DNA of 64,000 nucleotides from Montifringilla adamsi (taxonomy: Eukaryota; Chordata; Aves; Passeriformes; Passeridae): positions 10,588,099 through 10,652,098 of the forward strand of contig JAGGNK010006448.1 in the NCBI GenBank assembly GCA_017590115.1. Reading direction: 5' to 3'. The translations under genes and the position numbers were made by a program. The notes below the pieces were generated by a model, which was not told where the DNA came from, ran no database searches, and worked only from the letters and a program-made list of their open reading frames with translations. Shown here in pieces: positions 15,101 to 26,271 of the stretch. Each line of letters starts with the position of its first letter. The first letter of the stretch is position 1.

Positions 15101-16102
15101 AACTGATTCTTCTTATTAATTCCTTTCAGAGGTTTTTTTTTTTTTCTTTATAACAAAAAGGTATTCAAGGTATTTATTTTTCAATGAATTTAAAATTAAA
15201 GAAAAAAAAAAACCTGTGCTAAGATGCAGAAGAAACCTCAAAATTTAAAATTTTCTAAACTCTTTTCACAATATACCTGGACTATTGGTACTATTTACTA
15301 AATAGCATGCATAGAAAGTAAGAACCTATTAAAAATTATTCACAGACATATCTCCTAATGAAAAAGTAACTTTTGGAATTTAGTACAAGCATATAGGAGG
15401 CTAATGTAAGGTTTCTGCCAGCTATCTTGCCCAGGGATCAAACAATCATGGGAAGTGAAACCATTTTAAGGAGGAATTATCACAGTTGCTATACCTTCCA
15501 TAAGAATAAGGACAACTGTCCCTTTCTGACATTACCCTGCTGGGTGACAGAGTATTATGTGGTCCTGAAATGCTGTGACTATTAAACTCTACAATCCTAT
15601 TCTTACAGGTCACTGAAAACACTTTGAAATGCTTTTTCATAGCACAGCCAAAGATAAATGAAGCAGAAAATGTCTGTGTTACAGACTTGTCAATTAAAGA
15701 AGAAAAAAAAACTCTTTGCTTTTTCTGCCCTTGTTTTGACAGATTTATTTTTATTTCTCTAGTAGAGGATTTTTTTTTTCCTTTGGAATTTAAAAGACTG
15801 AATATGTGGAAATGAAGCCTTCAGTTTTGAACAAGGGAATAGAATTTCTGCAATGTACAAGCATGTGAGATTTGCTAAAATATTTTGCAGTCCTCTCAGT
15901 GGTACTGTTTTACCTCTAAATTTTGTTGCCTGATGCATTAAGGAGTAAGGTACATGTGTTCTGTGCAGTTGCTTTGAATCTTTGACATACAAGTATTTTT
16001 AAAAATGTACCTTGGGCCAATGTCTATTGGGACATGCACAGGACTAAACTACAATCCACACATGAGCTGCAAAGAAAGAATGCTTGTACAGATAAGACAA
16101 CA

Positions 16103-16142
16103 CTCCTCTCCTCTCCTCTCCTCTCCTCTCCTCTCCTCTCTC
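16103..16142 (+). repeat. (CTCCT)n pentanucleotide microsatellite
   Basis: About eight uninterrupted CTCCT units followed by CTCTCTTCC. The pure pyrimidine/purine strand asymmetry favours triplex-type structures and slippage. The uniform units suggest the array is variable in length between individuals (inference). Confidence 0.95.
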
Positions 16143-16145
16143 TTC

Positions 16146-17952
16146 CAGATTTTTTGTTTCACTAATTTACAGGACATTATACATTAATTTTAGAAAAAAC
16201 ACTGACAAAACAGGTATTGCTAGTGTAAATCATTCCCATGAACTGTACAGGTAGTTCACAGCTCATTATTTATATTCTCTTGTCAATATGGACAATCACT
16301 ACACTTTCCAGCTTGAGTGCATGGAAGTGGACCTTGGGACCTTATGACTGAGGTTGGGGTACAGCTTCCTTCCTGATTTTGAGCATGAATTGAAAATGTT
16401 CTGCATGATATGACCTTTACACCAGGTTGACTGGTGTATCAGTTCCCTTTACAATGAAGAGGATTTTTAGGCCCAAGTTCACTGTTATTGGTATTGTCTT
16501 AAAAAGATTGCTGGAAAGTCTATTCTATTACTTCTAAGTCATGCTCTGCTAGATAACACTGGAGTCAGAAGTCTATATATTGAAACTGGTGCACCACAAC
16601 AATATATGAGAAATTTCTTTTTCAAATTAAATCTTGAGGGATACTAGATGCTGTTTGTTCAAGGGCGAGTTTCTGTAGCGTCCTGTCTGCTCTCCCTTCT
16701 ACAGTGTGTCCTATGCACCAGTGCAGTAAAACTCTGTCTAACAGGAGACTGTAGGATTCATCAATAAAAATTATTCCTTGCCTTGTCTGATCATGTGCAT
16801 TTTCTCATATATGTTTGAAGATCCTGTGATACTTGGCAGGATATAGAGATTAAAGTCTCACTAGAGAAGTCCCACTAAAAACATGAAGGACAAGTGATAG
16901 ATTTTAGTCTGTTTTCGAAAAACAGAAGCTAACTATAGACAGGATTTACATACACAGTTTCCTCTGTTTTCTTTCAAAAGCTGGAATGACAGACAGAAAC
17001 CAAGTTTCTTGCAACTGACAACTATCTGTTTCTCCTCACTGCAGCCCATTTCTATCCCACTGAGGTTATGTGGGTGCATTATCTATACATATTCTGTATT
17101 AAGATAGCTGTGTTCTGCATGTTTCTCTGTCAAAGAGTGAGGAAATCATTTAATAATACTGCCTAGAGCTTTCCATTTAAATTTTCATTGCATCTGTTAA
17201 AGCTGCTAAGTGAACGAGCATTGACTTTCTGAGATAAAAATAAACCCATCATGCTTTAATTTTTTTTGGCAAAGAACCAGCGTTTCCTAATTTCATCCTT
17301 TTGGTTTGTTATGGGCTATAACTCAACTTTAATGATCTGATTCAGTGAAATAATAAAATCCCAGCTTCACTTCAGCTTTTTTTCTTTATAATAGCCAGAT
17401 TTATTGGTTCATACATGGTTTTTAACATCTGCAGGTCAGAAACTGTCAAATTGCTTAGACCAAGGCATGTGTTTTTCACTTGGGCACAAGTGAACACATA
17501 GATTTCTGTATTAGAATTATCAAAAGACTGATGATTATATCACTAGTGATGTATGACTCCATGGCTCTCTGCCAGGTTTTCTATTTACTTCTTAGGTACT
17601 GTCACCCATATTTTAGTACAGAAGAAAACAGTTTAATCAGAACCAAAAGGACAAAGAGATGTTTGAGGAACTAATAGACATTTATACATATGTGAGGAAG
17701 GTGAAGGAGATAATACATTGAATATTATAGTTTCAATTTTGCTTGTTTAGGAAATGTGATAGAAATAAGAAAAATGTCTAATATTTCAGTTAGATATAAA
17801 AAATACATAAGAAGAAGGCACAGAATAAACTTATTTACAATCAAAATTGAGAGGGAAAGTGAAGTTGCCAATATTTACTTCCCTCAACTAATTTATATTA
17901 TTTTTCATCAAATTAGGGGTAGACAGGTAAGGTAAAATTAAAGGGGAAGGTT
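16146..17952. other. Unique AT-rich non-coding DNA
   Basis: Nothing recognised: no coding frame of note, no interspersed repeat and no array. Confidence 0.7.
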
Positions 17953-18152
17953 CATGTCCCTTGTCCTACTGGCCATGATTTTCCTAGTGAAGCCCAGAAT
18001 TCTGCTGGCCATCTTTGCCCTGGGAACACATTACTGTTTCCTATCCAGCTTGGCCCACAGGGCCTTCTTTGCAAAGCTGCTTTCCACCTTTTAGTCCCCA
18101 GTGTAACCTGTCTGAGGTTATTCCTTCTTACAGGCAGGACTTTGCCTGTACC
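17953..18152 (-). mobile_element. CR1 LINE fragment, antisense piece
   Basis: The plus strand reads like the reverse complement of a CR1-type element: a phrase about an element 'ctgctggccatctttgccc', then 'tttgcaaagctgctttcc', then 'aggcaggactttgc'. These match in order, from memory, the widespread avian CR1 antisense text. Many substitutions show it is old. It abuts a sense-strand CR1 piece, so the two point in opposite directions. The 96-codon minus-strand frame here is a remnant, not a gene. Confidence 0.7.
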
Positions 18153-18153
18153 A

Positions 18154-18324
18154 AGAGGGTGGTCAGACCTGGAACCAGAGAGGTTTCCTAGAGAGCTGGT
18201 CAATGGCCCAAAGCTGTCAATGGTTGAGAGACATTTGGACAAGGCCCTTAGTAATACACTTTAACTTTTAGTCAGCCTGAGATGGTCCGGCAGTTGCACT
18301 GGGTGATTGTCTCTTCCAGCTGAG
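18154..18324 (+). mobile_element. CR1 LINE 3'-end fragment
   Basis: Sense-strand CR1 tail, recognised from successive phrases: 'gagggtggtcagacctgg', 'tttggacaaggccctta', 'ctttaacttttagtcagcc' and 'cttccagctgaga'. In intact elements this covers the last codons of the second reading frame and the short 3' untranslated region. It lacks the final octamer-like tail repeats. It is followed immediately by an upstream part of a CR1 reading frame, so it is a separate insertion or a rearranged copy. Confidence 0.75.
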
Positions 18325-18735
18325 ATGGGGAAATATAGTGGCAGAGGATGAGGAAGAGGCTGGGGTACTTAATGCCTTCTTTGCCTCAGTCTTTAATAGT
18401 AAGATCAGTAGTTCTCAGGGTACCCAGCCCCCTGGGCTGGAAGACAGCGGTGAGGAGCAGAATGATGTCCCCCTAATCCAAGGGAAAATGGTCAGCAGCC
18501 TGTTACAGCACTCAGACACACAAAAGTCTAAGGGGCTGGATAGGATCTGCCCGAGAGTACTGAGGGACCTAGCAGAAGGACTCACTGGGCTAATTTTCAT
18601 CATTTACTGGCAATTCTGACAAATTCTGACAAACCGGGGGGGGAGGTGGCGGGGGGGAAGGCAGTTGACTGGAGGTTAGTTAATGTAACACCCATCTACA
18701 AGAAAGGATGTAAGGAGGATCTGGGTATATACAGA
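18325..18735 (+). mobile_element. CR1 ORF2 fragment (start of the reverse transcriptase region), frameshifted
   Basis: CR1 LINEs encode an endonuclease/reverse transcriptase used for their own retrotransposition. This piece translates to the region just before and into the reverse transcriptase domain. The frame at 18338-18619 contains 'EAGVLNAFFASVFNSK' and 'KGLDRICPRVLRDLAEGL'. After a stop and a G-rich interruption, a different frame from 18667 reads 'DWRLVNVTPIYKKG', the next conserved block of the same domain. The break lies around 18612-18657, where a 10-bp direct repeat (aattctgaca twice) and G8 and G7 runs occur. The rest of the polymerase domain, including the catalytic aspartates, is absent. 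It is an inactive relic. Confidence 0.9.
18636..18657 (+). repeat. G-rich interruption inside the CR1 fragment
   Basis: Runs of eight and seven G separated by AGGTGGC. They replace the few codons expected between the two readable reverse transcriptase blocks and coincide with the frameshift. The G content could allow a quadruplex, but that is not shown here. Confidence 0.7.
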
Positions 18736-18975
18736 TTTCCTCTCCAGCAGAAAAAACAGCTTTCCTGGAGCTATGGAGGCTAAAATTATTTGCTCCTAAA
18801 CATTTGAAAGTACTATCCAGGGAAGTGGTGGAGTCACCGTCCCTGGAAGTATTCAAGAAATGACCTGATGTGGCACTTAGTACACTGGTCTAGTTGATAT
18901 GGTGGCATTCAATCAAGGTTGGACTTGATGATATTTTAAGTATTTTGTAACCAAAATGCTTCTGTGATTCTGTGA
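18736..18975 (+). mobile_element. CR1 LINE 3' tail
   Basis: Contains 'cagggaagtggtggagtcac', 'ccctggaagtattcaag', 'gttggacttgatgat' and ends in 'ctgtgattctgtgat', the diagnostic repeated end of avian CR1. It follows the ORF2 fragment in the same orientation, so the pair may be one element that lost most of its polymerase region by internal deletion, or two adjacent insertions. The junction is near 18740. Confidence 0.9.
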
Positions 18976-21900
18976 TCGTATGTCAAGAGATGAGATCATA
19001 CTTACATTCCAAGGAAAAAAATTATTAAAGGAAAAGCTTAATGAAACACATCATAATCGTATAGTCAATATGAAGAGGGGCTGTGTTGTTTCTGTTCTTT
19101 TAATGAAGCAGTTCAATCCCCTGCAATTTCTGCTTCACAATATCCAGTTACTAAAAACATAATAAACATGGGCTGGGGGCTTTTTGCCTTGACTTGTAAA
19201 TAACATTTGACGAATAGGTTGTATGCAGGAGCAAGGACTGTGCACCACTGATTGCGTTTGATCTTCAGATGGTAGAATTAAATCCTAAAATTCATTTTCC
19301 TGCAGCCAGTGAAAATCATGTATTCAGCTCCTACAGTCAGCACCTGCATTTGCAAAATTAGCAAACATTTTGAGATAGCTACACAGATATCACCAAATCG
19401 TGTGTCTAGTATCTGTCTTTCATTGAGCAGTATTTTATTTTTAGCACGCTATTCTTTTCTCTTTTCAGAAACAGAATTTCAAGACAGAAGTCATAAAGAC
19501 TCCCCATGTGATGGGTGCAGACACCTGTGCACTTACGCAGGCATGCATATATGCATTTAACACACACCACACATGCTGCATACAATTTTTTTTGTCATTC
19601 AAATAAGAAACAGAAAAGAACATCAGGAGGGACGTGGTTCAATAATTACCTCTTTTTTAAACACAGCATTAGGCTTTTCCCAGAACTTGCTCATGGATAA
19701 TTCTCATCTACTCTGCAAGTGTGTGAGTTCTCCAGTAACTTCCTTCTATGTTTTTGTGCACATCATTCTTTAAATAGGGGAAGAAAGAGGCATTTTGGGA
19801 GTCCATTTTGGGGTCCATTTAACAGACTCATATTTGAAGAATCAAAGGTTTGTAAGGTTCAATTTCCATTTAAAATTCAAAGTCAGTTTCATTCTTATGA
19901 AATAAGTATTGATTTTCTGCAGAGAAATGCTAATCAGAATGCTGCTGAAAAAGGAAAGGAAATTGAGTGTAGAAGAAAGGCATTGTGAAAGAAGATAGGA
20001 AATTTAGTGCCTCCTCTTTTTCTGAAGGGAATATTCTTCTTGGAGCTTTCAGCTTGATGTCCAAGATTCTCTACAAAGCAAACTCTATGAAAATAAATAC
20101 GGACATTTCAGATAATTTTCTTGATGTCATGCTTTTGTTGTAGTGACATACTTCAAACTAAAGGGATTCTTGCAACTGTTGAAATTATGAATGCTTTTAT
20201 GAAGTTTAAGACCAATCCTTAAATCTAGTCTCCTTTCTCCAGGAGCTTTGCATAAGACCTGGAAAATATTAGGAATTCTTGCTTACTAATTCAAGAGGAT
20301 ATAGGCAATTCATGAGGTCAGAATGAGAAGGAGCCACTGAGATCAATGGACACTGGTCCTGGAGTCAAACTTCCACAGAACTTACATCTTGTGATGGATA
20401 GTCTTGTTCAGCCTCTCCCTTCTACATATAGCGGGACATTTTTTTGAGATTACCTTCCAGAGGTGCCTCCAAATTTAATTTTTTCCTTGATGCTGTGGTA
20501 ATCAGTGAAAATAAAGCTGGAGGACAGAACCCAGCAGCTTCCAACTCTGCACACCTAGTCTGCATCCCAGCTTTACGTCAAGTTAAATTTTGGACAAGTT
20601 TCCCTTCTTCGTCCATTTCCTAACTTTCCAGTTTCCATTTCTAAAGACCTGGTGAAAGCAGCAATGTGATCCAACAAATTCTAGCTTGACAAGAGCTGGT
20701 TTTCTTTAGCAGACCTAGGTTTGTCTGTTGACTGTTACCTTAATGTAATGTATTTGAGCTTCTCTGTCTAAAAAATATGACTTTCCCAGTGGCTGTAGCT
20801 ACACAGTGTTTGTAATCACGGTCAGCAGCAAAGAAGTTAAAAGACCAGAAAAATGCAAACTGTCACTCCACCTCCCCCGCCACCAGCAGGCTTTATGAAT
20901 GGTCTTTTATGAATGTTGTTGGCTTTCCAGCTACAAGACATTTTAAATGATGGATGAACAAAGGCATCATCTGTGCAAACACTGGGAAGTTTGAACCCAG
21001 AGGAAGGTTCAATAATTAGTCATGCAGAATATTAGTAACGCCCTTTGGTCATATTCCAAGTTCCTCCTGGATTACAGCACAATGTCACAAATCATCAGCT
21101 GCTGCAACTGGTGTTTTCACAAAGGAAAAGCTTCCTGGTGGTAATACTGAACTGAGGAATAATATTTAACTCTGCATCTTCCCTAAAAACTGATAGTGTC
21201 CAGGGACCTTTTCACTCTACAAACAGCTTTTTCTAGTTATACTTCTGGAAAATTGACTATTTTTAAAATCATCTTTCCAATCCTGTCATCCTTACAGAAC
21301 TGAATGTGTTCAGCAGTAGAAAAGTGAGACAGTTTTCTACTGTTTATGTCATCAGCATAAGTATGAACAGTTAAATGTGCAGCGTCCTCTCTGTAATAGC
21401 TTCAAGCAAGTACTAAGTTCCTTTCCAGACCCACTGTGGACCCTAGGCTACATGGAGGAAGGTAAATGAGGGCAGGATTTGAAAGCAATGCTTTGTCATT
21501 CACAGTTGTACCAGAAGGAAGCATTTGCCCAGCAGAAGGGTTTTCAGATTGTATTGTGCATATATGAAACAACAGTTTACTTTCCAGACTCCTGAAAGTT
21601 TTGTAGAACAGATGCATAGAAAAATATGACGTTTCAGTCAGCAAGCTAAGAAAATTTGATCTGGAAATCATTGGGGTATTACAAATAGATAGCTTTATGC
21701 AACCATTTTTTGCAAAAGCACTTTTAAAGTAGGACTGCACTTTAAATTGTTCAGTGTCAAATAGAACTACACTGTAGGGACAGTATGGAGATAGAGATTA
21801 TGTAAAGACCACTAAAAAAAGTTAAAATGCCTTTCTCTTCAGCTCTAAGGTTCTCCAGCACATAGCAGATATCACAGTCGCTGTTATTGGCAACAAAGGC

Positions 21901-24524
21901 CCATATGGTGTTAAAGATACCCATACAGTGCTGCACGTTGCTCAAAAAAAAAAATCCTATTCACATAACATTATACTTTTATACTGGATCACTGTGCACT
22001 TAGTATCACTTCGAGATAAAAAAAGCAGTTTGGGCAGACAGGTTTTAAATGGAACTCAGTCAAGCAACTTTGCTGGATGAATCAGGTTAACTTCAATGTG
22101 CACATAGCTGAAACCTCCTGTGATTAAATATTAGGTTTGTACAGCAAAGCATTCTGGCTGTGACTTCAATTGTCTGTTTTAAAACACAAGCCTCCTGCAG
22201 AAAAAAATTATTTAGTTAGCTAAATAAAGTGCTTGTTGAAAATTCAAAGAAATCATTTGTGTGATAAATAAGGTTGCTTATTACCAAGCTAGGATGATTA
22301 TAGCTATTTTATGAAATTTTAATTACATTATGTGGCTGCTCAAATATTGGTTTTGAACATTAATCAAGTTACTTGGGAAGCATTTCACGGAAGGGAAAAT
22401 AAAAATGAAATGGCTTATTTACTAATCCCAATGTATTAAGAAAAAAATTCAGTGGGGAAATCATGAAAAAGCCATCAGGGAGAAAGCACTGCCTAAGTGT
22501 GTTCACAGTCAATAGAAGTCTGAAGCAAATTTTCACTTGAATGCTCCTCCAGTGCTGTCTCAGTAGTATCTCTATCCTCCAGACAACATGGTGTACTTTA
22601 AAAGCCACGTGTATAATTTTATAGGTAACTTTATAGCCTAAAGCATTAAGATTTTTTACATATTTAGGAAACAATAAGATATTCTCATGTTACTAGATAA
22701 ACAAGATATTTACCAATTTTGTTATTCAAAATATGAAGCTTTTTATGGGCTCTGAAAAATCCATAAAATTCTTCAACAGAAGGAAAGTTTGCAGTGAAGA
22801 AAAGCAAATATAAGCCTGAATTAATTAGACAGATATGGATTGATGCTGAACTGATGTGACAAGTGCCCATGTTTTGCCACTGCATATGTTTTCTGTCTCA
22901 GTGATTTATTTCCTGTGGTAAATTGCACAGGACAGAGATGTCACCTGAAGTCTGCTGAATTATTTCATTTTACATTTTTATTACCCTTTAGAAATATTCC
23001 AGATTTGTATTAACATTGGCATCTTGAATAGCAATTCAAGGGCATTATCTGTGCATGCAGTTTTACTAAGTACATATCAGCACTGAGGGCAGCAAAAATC
23101 TCTTGGTGGTGCTTCGTCATAGACATCCACAAACCCACAGCTGTATTCAACAGAGCCCTTTACAGAGAGAGTCAGGGGAGCATCTCTTCTGTAATGCATT
23201 ATCTAACTCTGCTTTTTCCTCATCCACAATTGGAGCAATGTGGAAAAACAGAAGCCTTTTCCCTTCATTTTCTCCCTTGCAGAAGCTGAATAAAGGCCCA
23301 GCATATTTTTGCCCAGGAATTGCAGTTTATTGTTTCCTCAAGTCCAGAAGGAAGAGGGAAAGGACAGAAATGAGGTAGCAGATGCTGTTTTGCATTTCTG
23401 TCCAGGTATATGAATAAAACAAGCCTTGGATCTTGAAGCTGGTGCTATAATACACATGCTCTTTACTCATCAGGAGCCCCAAAAGCTGTTGCTTCATTCA
23501 GTTACCTTCACACCAGACCCTTGGACATCCTTTTCCAGCCAAGGGCTCATTTAGAACCTCTACAGTAGGATACGGTTTGTACTAAAGGGATGGGACAACA
23601 TGCAGTCAGAAACACAGCTAGTTACTTTACAATACTTCGATTTCAACTTAAAAAAGCAGTGTTTCCCTTTCCTGTGTAAATAGCTCTGCAAAGGTGGTTG
23701 TGGGTCAAAAAAAGTGATGAGAATATAACACTAAGGAAAGTATCATAAATATTCTCACATAATAAAATCTATACTGTACCAAAGTTATCTCTTAATCTCT
23801 GTAGTTTTATTTCAAACTAGTTGATATTTTGATATAAATCATATGTTTTAATGAAGAAATTATAGCACTACATTAGATTTTTGGCAATGATAATTCCCAA
23901 TTGTTACAAGTCTTGTTCTCAGGCCCTTTAAATGTAATTCAATATTCTTCCCAAAGTATTTCACTTGTGTTGTGCAATACATACCTTATCAAGGTAAAAT
24001 ATTTCTGTGTATTGATAATAACTTCAATACTAATATCTGATATAATTTGTGGCATTTATTTTCTCTTTTGGCAAGACACAATGCCTGACAAGAGAAAAAA
24101 ACAAAGTGGAACAATCTGGGGTCCAATCAGATAAAACTTTGAATCTGAATATTTTTGGTGCAGCAAAGATTGAGATAGCATGCAAACCCAAGAGACAACC
24201 TAGATATTCTCAGCATGTTTTATATAAATATTAAACTCATAAAGCTCTGACTATTTAATCTCTGTCCAAGGGCTGACTGTCAGCTGCTTGTTTATGAAGA
24301 TCAAAATATTATCCAGATCACTTTTAAATTGTTGCCTGTCTCATGTTGCATTTTCATTAAATATCAGCTCAGATCTTTTCTACTCTTAAAAATGATGGTA
24401 TTCAGGATTGAACATTAGTATCACCAAAGCATGAATAAGGTCTAAGTGGGGATAGTGTATCTATGAATCTCTAAAGGCACGCATTCATTTTACTTCTAAT
24501 TTATACAGATTGCATTAAACAGAC
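18976..24524. other. Unique AT-rich non-coding DNA
   Basis: No interspersed repeat is recognised. Frames up to 112 codons (minus strand, 21402-21740) show no known domain and no coding signature. A 92-base stretch at 23283-23374 is bounded by splice-like signals and is discussed as a weak finding. A TAATTA-rich, low-complexity but non-repetitive stretch lies at about 22195-22340; it has no recognisable identity. Confidence 0.65.
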
Positions 24525-24585
24525 TTAGTAATCAATGATCCTTTTAGGTCCCGTCCAGCTCAGCATAGTCTGTGATTCTGTGAAA
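24525..24585 (+). mobile_element. Short CR1 LINE 3' tail remnant
   Basis: About 60 bases read 'tgatccttttaggtcccgtc' followed by 'cagctcagcatagtc' and 'tgtgattctgtga'. This matches the extreme end of CR1, where the dinucleotide-rich closing repeat follows the phrase for 'gatctttaaggtcccttcc'. CR1 copies are usually truncated at the 5' end, so such stubs are common. Confidence 0.75.
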
Positions 24586-25799
24586 TATTCCTCTTTCTTA
24601 AGACTTACCTATATTTAACCATATACAAAAATATTTTGTACCCATATGTGTAAGCTTGTCTCCTTAGCAGAGTTTTAATTCCCAATATAAAAGTTTTGAT
24701 TCTGTGAGATCCAGTAAAAAATGTCTCACTTTTGTTGATTTGTTTTTAGTCTAAATTATTTACTTATATATGTCAAGCAAACTCCATGTACTTGCCTGGA
24801 TTATCACCATTGAACATTTTGATTGCAGGAGGTGCAAAATTTTTGAGCACTTCTGTGTATGTGTGTTTCAGCTCCTCATATACCTATTTAGACAAAGTGA
24901 AGCACGATAAATCTTACAAGGAACAGTAAAATAGATTTACAGAAGACTGCTGAGGGCTATGCAGCATTTCATAACTTTCAAAGGCACCATTAGAGATAGT
25001 ACTTGTACCATTGCATTTCAGCAAGGTATGGCTTGAATTAACTTTGAGTAGATGGACATTGAGGAAAAAGAAAGACCTTCAAAGAAAATTAAATTTTCAG
25101 TGCAAGGACCATGCAGGTCCAAGGACATCCACATTTTTGTCCTTTGCACTTTTCAAAATTCAATTGAATAAGAATTGAGTAAGAGTATTTTATGTTCAGA
25201 TAATTATGTAATTATTTTGTTTTATAATACCTTTCATTCTAAAGAATCCCATGAAGCTTCAATATCCCTACAAAGGAACTGGGAGGTATTTTGCTGAAGG
25301 ATAACAGAGTATAGCTGGAGAGCAAATAGCTTTCTGCCAAGTCAAAGTTTCAAGATGTAAAAAACTTTCTCCAGTCTTATCCTCTCACTAGATTAGTGGC
25401 CGGTGAATTTATATGAATGAGAAAGGCTGATTTGTAATCCATGTACTTTAGCCTACGCCTTCTTCATTCCAAATGAAATGCATAACCAGGGAGGAAAGGA
25501 AATTGCAACCTCTCCCATTGGAACTATTCCACCTTGGAAAAGTAATGAACCCTTTCTTTGAAAAGGTTTTTGAGTGTTTACATCTACAATTCAAGATAAC
25601 TCTCTAAGTTCTGAGAGTTAGAATTAATTTATCCTATGTTTTCTCTGCACTAATGTGTGTGTAGCTGAACTAGAAAAAAAAAAAACAGCAAGAGAGAGAT
25701 TGTCAGAACTGAGTGGAAAAGGAATAATCCCTTGCTTTTATTTTACTACAAAACCTAACTTTTGCCCTCAAAATGTCCTTGCTATAACCATTTTATCAG
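24586..25799. other. Unique non-coding DNA with a possible ancient SINE trace
   Basis: Nothing coding. The part near 25225-25345 is weakly reminiscent of an ancient core-SINE/MIR-type sequence; the resemblance is too weak to annotate as such. Confidence 0.55.
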
Positions 25800-26271
25800 T
25801 GTGGTGGGTTAACCCTGGCCGTTGACTCACCACCCGCTCAGTCACTCATCCACTAGTCCTCAGTCAGAATGGGGACAACTGTTTGAAGAGCAAAAGCAAG
25901 AATGCTTTTCGATCAAGATAAAGACAATTTAATAGTGATGGAAATATTAAAAGAATACCCAACCAAACATAGAGATTGACAAGACAATCAATTCCCATGC
26001 CACAGGCAAACTGAGGAATAGCCAGTCTCTGAATATCTCTGAGGTCAGCTGTCCTTGCTGTGTCCTCTTCCAGCCTCCTGCCTACACCTGGGCTACTTAA
26101 TGGTGAGGCAGCATGAGAAACAAAAAGGTCTCAATGCTGTGTTGGCACTGCTCAGCAGTAGCTGAAACTGGTGTATTATCAATACTGTTCCGGTCTCAAA
26201 TCCAAAATACAGCACTACATGGGCCACTGTGAAGAATTTTAGCGTCATCCCAGCCAGATCCACTATAATCA
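25800..26271 (-). mobile_element. Solo LTR of an ERVL-type endogenous retrovirus
   Basis: On the minus strand the element starts TGATTATAG and ends CCACCACA, with the terminal TG...CA dinucleotides of an LTR (472 bp). From memory it follows the common avian ERVL LTR: 'ggctgggatgacg' near its start, 'agtgctgtattttggattt', 'ctactgctgagcagtgc', 'ggacagctgacctcagag', then 'attaaattgtctttatc' near its end. The ATTAAA there is the probable polyadenylation signal (plus-strand 25929-25934). No internal retroviral region follows on either side within the window, so it is a solo LTR left by recombination between two LTRs. The five bases on each side (atcag and cgtaa) do not match, so a target-site duplication is lost or the edges are slightly off. 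Divergence from the remembered consensus suggests an old insertion. Confidence 0.88.

Larger units (their letters stand above)
8272..16102. other. Unique AT-rich non-coding DNA
   Basis: No gene or interspersed repeat is recognised. It contains an A18 run at 10625-10642, a T18 run at 12126-12143, a short GTGTT triplication near 12598-12612, and a small group of CpG dinucleotides at about 10100-10345 that stands out against CpG-poor surroundings. Stretches between 11100 and 12130 are pyrimidine-rich on the plus strand without a clear repeat unit. Confidence 0.7.
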
